12,496 bases of DNA from Giesbergeria sp. (lineage in GTDB: Bacteria; Pseudomonadota; Gammaproteobacteria; Burkholderiales; Burkholderiaceae_C): assembly GCA_017998735.1 (NCBI GenBank), contig JAGOCN010000019.1:1-12496 (forward strand), read 5' to 3'. Below are positions 5,305-10,321 of this stretch, piece after piece. The notes below the pieces were generated by a model, which saw only the letters and a list, made by a program, of their open reading frames with translations, did no database searches and was not told the origin of the DNA. Position 1 is the first letter of the stretch. Every line of letters starts with the position of its first letter. The position numbers were made by a program, and so were the translations under genes.

Positions 5305-6876
5305 TCAGAAGCGCGGCAAATCCGGGTGGCTGATCTGGCCACCGCGCACCAGCATTTTTCCGTACTCGGCGCAGCGGTTGAGCGTGGGAATCAGCTTGCC
5401 GGGGTTGAGCATGCCGGCCGGGTCAAAGGCGGCTTTGAGGCCGAACATCTGCGCGTTTTCTTCCGGCGAGAACTGCACGCACATGCTGTTCAGTTTTTCC
5501 ACGCCCACGCCATGCTCGCCGGTGATGGTGCCGCCCATGGCCACGCTGGTTTCCAGAATGTCGGCGCCAAACAGCTCGCAGCGGTGCAGCTGGTCGGCGT
5601 CGTTGGCGTCAAACATGATCAGCGGGTGCAGGTTGCCGTCGCCGGCGTGGAACACGTTGGCGCAGCGCAGGCCGTACTTTTTTTCCATGCCCTGGATGGC
5701 CAGCAGGATGTCGGCCAGGCGCTTCCTGGGAATGGTCGAGTCCATGCACATGTAGTCGGGGCTGATGCGGCCGCTGGCCGGAAAGGCGTTCTTGCGCCCG
5801 CTCCAGAAGCGCAGCCGCTCGGCTTCGTTTTCGCTCACGGCAATGGCGGTGGCGCCGGCGGCGCGCAGCACGGCGCTCATGCGGCCGATTTCTTCCTCCA
5901 CCTCTTCGGGCGTGCCGTCGGATTCGCACAGCAAGATGGCCTCGGCGCTCAGGTCGTAGCCGGCCTTGACGAAGTCTTCCACCGCCGCCGTCATGGGCTT
6001 GTCCATCATCTCCAGCCCGGCCGGAATGATGCCGGCGGCAATCACGTTGGCCACCGCGTCGCCGGCTTTGCGCAGGTCGTCAAAGCTGGCCATGATGCAG
6101 CGCGCAAGCATAGGCTTGGGGATGAGCTTCACGGTCACCTCGGTCAGCACCGCCAGCATGCCCTCGCTGCCGACCACGGCGGCCAGAAGGTCGTAGCCGG
6201 GCACGTCGAGCGCGTCGCTGCCAAAGGTGATGGCCTCGCCCTCGGCGGTGAAGCCCTGCACCTTGAGCACGTTGTGCACCGTCAGGCCGTACTTGAGGCA
6301 GTGCACGCCGCCCGAGTTTTCCGCCACGTTGCCGCCGATGGTGCAGGCGATCTGGCTGCTCGGGTCGGGCGCGTAGTACAAATCGTACTGCGCGGCGGCC
6401 TCGCTGATGGCCAGGTTGCGCACGCCGCCCTGCACCACGGCGGTGCGGCCGACCGGGTCCACCTTCAGGATGCGGTTGAACTTGGCGAGCGACAGCGTCA
6501 CGCCCAGCGCATGCGGCATGGCGCCGCCCGAGAGGCCCGTGCCCGCGCCGCGCGCCACCACCGGCACGCCCAGGCGGTGGCAGGCCCGCAGCACCGCCTG
6601 CACCTGGTCGTACGTCTCGGGCAGCGCCACCACCAGCGGGCGCTGGCGGTAGGCCGTGAGGCCGTCGCACTCGTAGGGCGTGGTGTCCTCGCTGTGCCAG
6701 AGCAGCGCGTGCGCCGGCAGGTGCAGGAGCAGCGCCTGCACCACCTCGGCCTGGCGCGCCGCGCGTGCCGAGGGCGTGGGCACTGCAGTCGGCGCGGGCT
6801 CCGGCGTGGCCGGGGCGGCAGGGTCCACGGGAATGGCAGAAACGCTGGAAGGGGGTGTGCTGTGGGCGGCTTGCAT
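5305..6876 (-). CDS. glcD: FAD-linked glycolate oxidase subunit GlcD
   Basis: This encodes 523 residues of the GlcD family, the FAD-bearing subunit that oxidises glycolate to glyoxylate (some relatives use D-lactate). The PCMH-type FAD-binding domain spans about 80-255, with the phosphate-binding PVVARGAGTGLSGGA at 105-119 and PGYDLLAAVVGSEGMLAVLTEV near 226-247. The FAD-oxidase C-terminal domain spans about 258-500, with HAGDGNLHP (410-418) and GEHGVG (453-458), which carry the conserved histidines. The end HPDLPRF looks complete. The first 40 residues are a Pro/Ala/Ser-rich extension that I would not expect in the E. coli protein; the ATG at 6874-6876 is the only ATG before residue 120, but a later alternative start is possible. 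GlcE and GlcF, the partner subunits of the usual glcDEF operon, are not in the window; a deleted lrgB fragment follows instead. Confidence 0.92.
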   Translation of the reverse strand: MQAAHSTPPSSVSAIPVDPAAPATPEPAPTAVPTPSARAARQAEVVQALLLHLPAHALLWHSEDTTPYECDGLTAYRQRPLVVALPETYDQVQAVLRACHRLGVPVVARGAGTGLSGGAMPHALGVTLSLAKFNRILKVDPVGRTAVVQGGVRNLAISEAAAQYDLYYAPDPSSQIACTIGGNVAENSGGVHCLKYGLTVHNVLKVQGFTAEGEAITFGSDALDVPGYDLLAAVVGSEGMLAVLTEVTVKLIPKPMLARCIMASFDDLRKAGDAVANVIAAGIIPAGLEMMDKPMTAAVEDFVKAGYDLSAEAILLCESDGTPEEVEEEIGRMSAVLRAAGATAIAVSENEAERLRFWSGRKNAFPASGRISPDYMCMDSTIPRKRLADILLAIQGMEKKYGLRCANVFHAGDGNLHPLIMFDANDADQLHRCELFGADILETSVAMGGTITGEHGVGVEKLNSMCVQFSPEENAQMFGLKAAFDPAGMLNPGKLIPTLNRCAEYGKMLVRGGQISHPDLPRF

Positions 6877-6883
6877 GCCTGCC

Positions 6884-6889
6884 ACTATA
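6884..6889 (-). promoter_or_regulatory. Possible -10 box very close to the glcD start
   Basis: TATAGT on the lower strand, separated from the glcD ATG by 7 nt (GGCAGGC). This spacing would put the transcription start at or near the ATG, giving a leaderless or nearly leaderless mRNA. No matching -35 box is evident, so this is tentative. Confidence 0.35.
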
Positions 6890-6977
6890 GGCCAGTGCCG
6901 GTCTGGCCGCACGGGTGTCTGCACCAAGGCAGGATGCGAAAAGGGTCAGCGGGCGGCAGTGGCAGCGGCAGCGGCCA

Positions 6978-6995
6978 TGGCGCTTCCTAGCGCCA
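6978..6995 (-). terminator. Possible hairpin after the binding-protein gene
   Basis: Perfect 7-bp arms TGGCGCT/AGCGCCA around a 4-nt loop, 15 nt past the stop codon of the substrate-binding protein gene and about 100 nt before glcD. No T-run follows, so it may be only a partial terminator. Confidence 0.35.
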
Positions 6996-7010
6996 GGGCG
7001 CGCCAGCGCA

Positions 7011-8150
7011 TCACTCGATGAAATGCCCGCGCCGGTCGATCATGGCCAGACCGACGTAGCTGGAGCCTTCGCGCTGCTTGGCACCAAAGCGCAGCGCCAT
7101 CGGGCCGTACTGGTGGGCGTCCAGCGTCTCCAGCGCCGTGACCAGCGACTCGCGCTGCACATTGCGCCCGGCCTTGCGCAGGCCCTCCACCAGGGTGCGG
7201 GCATTGAGGTACACCTCCATGCCCAGGTAGGAATAGTGGGGCTTGCCTTCGGCTGCCTCGGCCACCTGCTGGTAGTCCTTGACCACTGCAATGGCGCTGC
7301 GCCAGGGGCTGGGCACCAGGGTGCTGAACACCACATTGCCGGTGTGCTCTCCCAGCCCTTGCAGCACGGTGTTGTTGGCCTGGGCTGCCAGGTTGTAGAA
7401 CTGGGTGCGCAGGCCGTTTTTGCGGGCCTGGGTGATCAGGGCGATGGTGGCCGGCGGAGACGCCAGCACGAGGGCGCTGTTGAGGGCCGGCAGTTCGGCC
7501 ATGGCCTTGGCAATGGCCGCAGCGTTGCTGCCATCGGGCGCCATGGCCATTTCCAGCACCGGCTTGAGGTTGCGTTTGCCCAGCACTTCCAGGGCCGTCT
7601 TGTGCGAACCCTTGCCAAAGCCGTCGTCCTGGTAGAAGACGGCAACACTGGTCTGGCCAATGCTGGCCATGTGCCTGACCATGGTGTCGATTTCGGCCAC
7701 CGTGCTGGCGCGGATGTTGAAGGCATAGCGCCCCGGCTCCGAGCGCATGGTGCCGCCCCCGGCAATGCCGCCCACCAGCGGCAGGCCGGCCTGGGTGGCC
7801 ACCGGCACCATGGTGCTGCAGCTGGAAGAGCCCCAGCAGTTCACCAGGGCCACAGCCTTGCCGGCGGCCAGTTCGCGGGCATTGTCGGCCGCCTTTTGCG
7901 GGTTGAAGCCATCGTCCAGCGCGGTCAGCTGCAGGGGCCGCCCGTCAATGCCGCCGGCGCGGTTGACACTGTCTACATAGGACTGCAGCACGGCCAGTCC
8001 TTCCTTGCCCGCCGCCGCATTGGCGCCCGACAGCGGCAGGCTGGCGCCGATCACGATGCTGCCGGTGGCCTGGGCCTGGGCCTGCACGGCAGGGGCCAGG
8101 GCGCTGGCCAGCAGAAATGCGCCCGTTCGGGCAAGGGTGGTGAGGTTCAC
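7011..8150 (-). CDS. Periplasmic substrate-binding protein, branched-chain amino acid (LivJ) type
   Basis: This encodes 379 residues from a GTG start. A signal peptide (TTLARTGAFLLASALAPAVQAQA) ends near residues 24-28, so the product is periplasmic. The mature protein begins GSIVIGASLPLSGANAAAGKEG, the standard opening of type I periplasmic binding proteins of the Peripla_BP_6/LivJ class; other family features are NRAGGIDGRPLQL (63-75), a SSSCSTMVPVATQAGLPLV stretch (108-126) and a YQDDGFGKG segment (173-181). Such proteins bind amino acids, amides or aromatic acids for ABC importers; the ligand cannot be read from the sequence. No permease or ATPase genes are next to it, so it is an orphan here. 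The start was chosen by GGAG 6 nt upstream; a TTG four codons earlier would place that motif inside the gene. Two Cys (105 and 111) could form a disulfide. Confidence 0.88.
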   Translation of the reverse strand: MNLTTLARTGAFLLASALAPAVQAQAQATGSIVIGASLPLSGANAAAGKEGLAVLQSYVDSVNRAGGIDGRPLQLTALDDGFNPQKAADNARELAAGKAVALVNCWGSSSCSTMVPVATQAGLPLVGGIAGGGTMRSEPGRYAFNIRASTVAEIDTMVRHMASIGQTSVAVFYQDDGFGKGSHKTALEVLGKRNLKPVLEMAMAPDGSNAAAIAKAMAELPALNSALVLASPPATIALITQARKNGLRTQFYNLAAQANNTVLQGLGEHTGNVVFSTLVPSPWRSAIAVVKDYQQVAEAAEGKPHYSYLGMEVYLNARTLVEGLRKAGRNVQRESLVTALETLDAHQYGPMALRFGAKQREGSSYVGLAMIDRRGHFIE

Positions 8151-8156
8151 GAATGA

Positions 8157-8160
8157 CTCC
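8157..8160 (-). promoter_or_regulatory. Ribosome binding site deciding a GTG start
   Basis: GGAG on the lower strand, 6 nt before the GTG at 8148-8150 of the substrate-binding protein gene. Confidence 0.6.
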
Positions 8161-8186
8161 AATCCGAAGGTGGCTGACCGCTTTGT

Positions 8187-8210
8187 GTTTCATTATGTTT
8201 TAGATGAAAC
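8187..8210. promoter_or_regulatory. Inverted repeat over a possible promoter
   Basis: GTTTCAT, 10-nt spacer, ATGAAAC: perfect 7-bp arms one helical turn apart in spacing, typical of a dimeric regulator site. On the lower strand a -10-like CATAAT (8192-8197) overlaps one arm, about 42 nt before the start codon of the substrate-binding protein gene. Binding here would be expected to block transcription. Confidence 0.45.
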
Positions 8211-8231
8211 CAAAAGAGAAGAGCTTGGTAT

Positions 8232-8249
8232 TGTTTTGTATACAAAACA
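8232..8249. promoter_or_regulatory. Perfect 18-bp palindrome, operator-like
   Basis: TGTTTTGTA/TACAAAACA with no spacer and no mismatch, 82 nt upstream of the substrate-binding protein start. The centre TTGTATACAA has the form of a site for a dimeric helix-turn-helix regulator, for example of the GntR type, but no regulator gene is nearby to support a name. It lies upstream of the candidate -10 box by about 35 nt, near where a -35 element or activator site would be. Confidence 0.6.
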
Positions 8250-8332
8250 CCTTTGCCCTCAGTTGCCTGATTGGCTGTCTTTCCTTGCCCCGGCCGGTGT
8301 GCCGCCAGCAGGCGCCGCGCAGCGAAACCTTG

Positions 8333-8355
8333 GCCCGCAGCGCCCTTCTGCGGGC
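8333..8355 (-). terminator. Hairpin after purU
   Basis: Perfect 8-bp arms GCCCGCAG/CTGCGGGC around a 7-nt loop, starting 6 nt past the purU stop codon. On the lower strand it is followed by CAAGGTTTC rather than a clean T-run, so it may end transcription only partly. Its position fits the end of the purU transcript. Confidence 0.45.
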
Positions 8356-8360
8356 AGCGC

Positions 8361-9209
8361 CTAGCGGAACACCACCGTCTTGTGGCCGTTTTGCAGCACG
8401 CGGTGTTCGCTGTGCCACTGCACGGCACGCGCCAGCACCTGGCTTTCGGTGTCGCGGCCGCGGGCGGTCAGGGCTTCGACGGTGTCGGTGTGGTCGGCGC
8501 GCGCCACGTCCTGCTCGATGATCGGGCCTTCGTCCAGGTCGGCGGTGACATAGTGGGCGGTGGCGCCAATCAGTTTCACGCCCCGGTCGTGCGCCTGGTA
8601 GTAGGGCCGGGCGCCCTTGAAACTGGGCAGAAAGCTGTGGTGGATGTTGATGGCCCGGCCCGCTAATTTTGTGCACAGGTCGTTTGACAGCACCTGCATG
8701 TAGCGCGCCAGCACCACCAGTTCGGCGCCTTCCTGCTCAATGATGTCGTACTGCCGCGCCTCGGCCTGCGCCTTGGTGGCGGCGGTGACCGGGATGTGGT
8801 GGAACGGCACGTTGTAGCTGGCAGCGAGCTGGTAGAAGTCGCGGTGGTTGCTGATGATGGCGCGGATGTCCACCGGCAGCAGGCCCGACTTCCAGCGAAA
8901 CAGCAGGTCGTTCAGGCAATGGCCATCGCGGCTGACCAGGATGACCGTGGGCATGGACTGCGCCGTGGCGTGCAGGCTCCAGCGCATCTGGAAAGGCTCG
9001 GCAAAACTGCGCAGGCTGGCCGACAGCGCGGCATGGTCGTGTCCGCTGCAGGCAAATTGCACCCGCATGAAGAACAGTCCGGTGTCGGCGTCGTTGTACT
9101 GCGCGGCTGCTTCGATGTTGCCGCCATGCTCCAGCAGAAAACCGGAAACGGCATGCACCAGACCCAGGCGGTCGGGGCAGGAAAAGGTAAGAACGTAGGC
9201 GTGGCTCAT
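8361..9209 (-). CDS. purU: Formyltetrahydrofolate deformylase PurU
   Basis: This encodes 282 residues, the usual PurU length. PurU hydrolyses 10-formyl-THF to THF and formate, balancing one-carbon units and feeding formate to purine synthesis. The N-terminal ACT domain, residues 4-80, begins VLTFSCPDRLGLVHAVSGFL; the ligand-binding ACT domain in E. coli PurU responds to methionine and glycine. The C-terminal formyltransferase-type domain runs from about 86, with NHRDFYQLA (121-129), INIHHSFLPSFKGARPY (187-203), which holds catalytic Asn188 and His190, and TADLDEGPI (222-230), which holds catalytic Asp226. Cytoplasmic. The ATG at 9207-9209 was chosen because ACT homology starts just after it. 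No Shine-Dalgarno is visible; instead a perfect inverted repeat with a -10-like GACAAT lies directly before the ATG. Confidence 0.95.
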   Translation of the reverse strand: MSHAYVLTFSCPDRLGLVHAVSGFLLEHGGNIEAAAQYNDADTGLFFMRVQFACSGHDHAALSASLRSFAEPFQMRWSLHATAQSMPTVILVSRDGHCLNDLLFRWKSGLLPVDIRAIISNHRDFYQLAASYNVPFHHIPVTAATKAQAEARQYDIIEQEGAELVVLARYMQVLSNDLCTKLAGRAINIHHSFLPSFKGARPYYQAHDRGVKLIGATAHYVTADLDEGPIIEQDVARADHTDTVEALTARGRDTESQVLARAVQWHSEHRVLQNGHKTVVFR

Positions 9210-9212
9210 AGG

Positions 9213-9229
9213 GCTGCGATTGTCGCAGC
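9213..9229 (-). promoter_or_regulatory. Inverted repeat and possible -10 box at the purU start
   Basis: Perfect 7-bp arms GCTGCGA/TCGCAGC around a 3-nt spacer, ending 4 nt before the purU ATG. On the lower strand the centre reads GACAAT (9219-9224), a possible -10 box 9 nt from the ATG. If transcription starts upstream, the hairpin would cover the ribosome landing region; if it starts at this box, the mRNA would be almost leaderless and the palindrome could be an operator. Confidence 0.4.
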
Positions 9230-9407
9230 ATGGGTTTGCACGCCAACCCAAAGGCAGCCACCGCACGGCAGAGCGCAGGGCCGGGTGCGAAAGCCGGCGC
9301 AGCCCCTGACAACGCGCCTTCAAACCGGTTTGCCTGCCGCCTGCCGGAGACCGGACAAACAGGCAACCGGGCCGGACGCCGCACGCTTCAGAGCGTGGAG
9401 CGCGCTC

Positions 9408-10265
9408 TCAAAAGGCCGGGCCCAGCGTGGGCGGTGCCTGGCGCCACTGCTCGCGCAGTTCGGCGCAGGCGTCCCTGGGCGGCAGGGCAGACGTCCATTG
9501 CACCCAGTCTGCTTCACTTTCGATAGCTGCTTGCGCAATCCCCGCCTGCGCTGCAACCACTTTTGACCTCAAATGGACCGGCAGGTGCAGCGGCACGCCC
9601 AGGCTGCGCAGCACATGGCCATTGCCGGCCACCAGCAGCACCACCTTGCCGGGGCGGTGCGCCTCGGCGGCGGTCTGCGCCATGCTGATGTCGCGGGCAA
9701 TCTGCACGCGCACCATGCCGGGCAGCATCTTCTCGGGCAGCAGGCCGCAGTGGCCTTCGCGCACCGCGTCCTGCTGGCGCTGCCAGGCCTCTGGCGGCAG
9801 GCGGGCGTCCAGCGCGGCGTCGGCGGTGGCGGCGCTCAGCGCCTTGCGCGGCAGGTTGCCGCCCAGCACCGGCACGCCGGCGCGCACCGCCGCCATGGCC
9901 ACCGGCCCGTAGCTGGCCCAGGGCCAGGCGGCGTCGCTCCAGCGCAGCGCCGACTGCACGGCGCGCTCGTTCGCGTCTGCGGCCAGGCCGGCGGTGCTGC
10001 GGCCGCGTTCGGCCATTTCCAGCACCAGCGCGGCCAGTTCGCCGCGCCCGGCCAGCCACTGCACGGTGTCCTGCTGCAGCGCCTGGTGCTCGGGCGCGTC
10101 GTGCTGCTCGCCCAGCAGCAGCACATCGGTCGGCAGCAGGTCTTGCTGCGTGCGCGCGGGCAGCTGGCCGGGCTCCGGCGTGGCGCAGCCGCCCAGCAGG
10201 GCGGCCGACAGGCACAGCGCCAAAGGCACGCTGCGCGCAGAAAGGAAGGTGGGAAAAAACGGCAT
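9408..10265 (-). CDS. ChaN-family lipoprotein
   Basis: This encodes 285 residues. The signal peptide ends in the lipobox ALLGGC (Cys27), so it is a lipoprotein. The family features of ChaN (haem-binding uptake, Tiki/EreA-like fold) are present: DVLLLGEQHDAPEHQALQ at 47-64, VLEMAERG at 81-88, and the C-terminal LLVAGNGHVLRSLGVPLHL at 210-228. ChaN of Campylobacter binds pairs of haem and is linked to iron uptake; in most bacteria the role is unproven. The conserved Glu-His pair (E53, H55) and H217 are candidates for the active or haem-binding site. The ATG at 10263-10265 fits the signal peptide; an upstream in-frame start would add 12 residues without reason. Residues about 231-248 are encoded by a copy of the intergenic repeat. 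It is divergent from the sensor kinase gene; no haem transport gene is adjacent. Confidence 0.82.
   Translation of the reverse strand: MPFFPTFLSARSVPLALCLSAALLGGCATPEPGQLPARTQQDLLPTDVLLLGEQHDAPEHQALQQDTVQWLAGRGELAALVLEMAERGRSTAGLAADANERAVQSALRWSDAAWPWASYGPVAMAAVRAGVPVLGGNLPRKALSAATADAALDARLPPEAWQRQQDAVREGHCGLLPEKMLPGMVRVQIARDISMAQTAAEAHRPGKVVLLVAGNGHVLRSLGVPLHLPVHLRSKVVAAQAGIAQAAIESEADWVQWTSALPPRDACAELREQWRQAPPTLGPAF
9522..9574 (+). repeat. Repeat copy 3 inside the ChaN-family gene (core at 9525-9552)
   Basis: The core again reads AGCTGCTnGCGC, 11 nt, GCGCT. To the left is GATAGC, and to the right CAACCACTTTTGACCTCAAATGG, which resembles the flanks of the other copies. It lies wholly inside the coding sequence and keeps the frame open, adding the Ala-rich segment KVVAAQAGIAQAAIES near the C-terminus. 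Confidence 0.65.
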
Positions 10266-10321
10266 GCCACCATCGTAAACCGCAGCTTCCAGCTTGCACA
10301 CGCGTCTCTTAAACTGGTCCG
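10266..10321. promoter_or_regulatory. 56-bp divergent promoter region
   Basis: This region separates the ATGs of the ChaN-family lipoprotein (lower strand) and the sensor kinase (upper strand), so both promoters must overlap here or extend into the opposite gene. -10-like hexamers lie close to each ATG: TACGAT (10272-10277, lower) 6 nt away and TAAACT (10310-10315, upper) 6 nt away. Neither gene has a visible Shine-Dalgarno. No convincing -35 boxes. Confidence 0.4.

Noticed and set aside
4924..6990. 688-codon open frame on the upper strand opposite glcD
   Set aside because: Composition is rich in His, Gly, Ala and Arg without domains. It is antisense to a clear GlcD gene and starts inside the repeat.
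9382..9407. GC-rich inverted repeats after the ChaN-family gene as a terminator
   Set aside because: The arms are short, overlap each other, and no T-run follows.
979..9574. Three spaced repeat copies as a CRISPR array
   Set aside because: The copies are kilobases apart, diverged, and one is coding; there are no spacers or cas genes.
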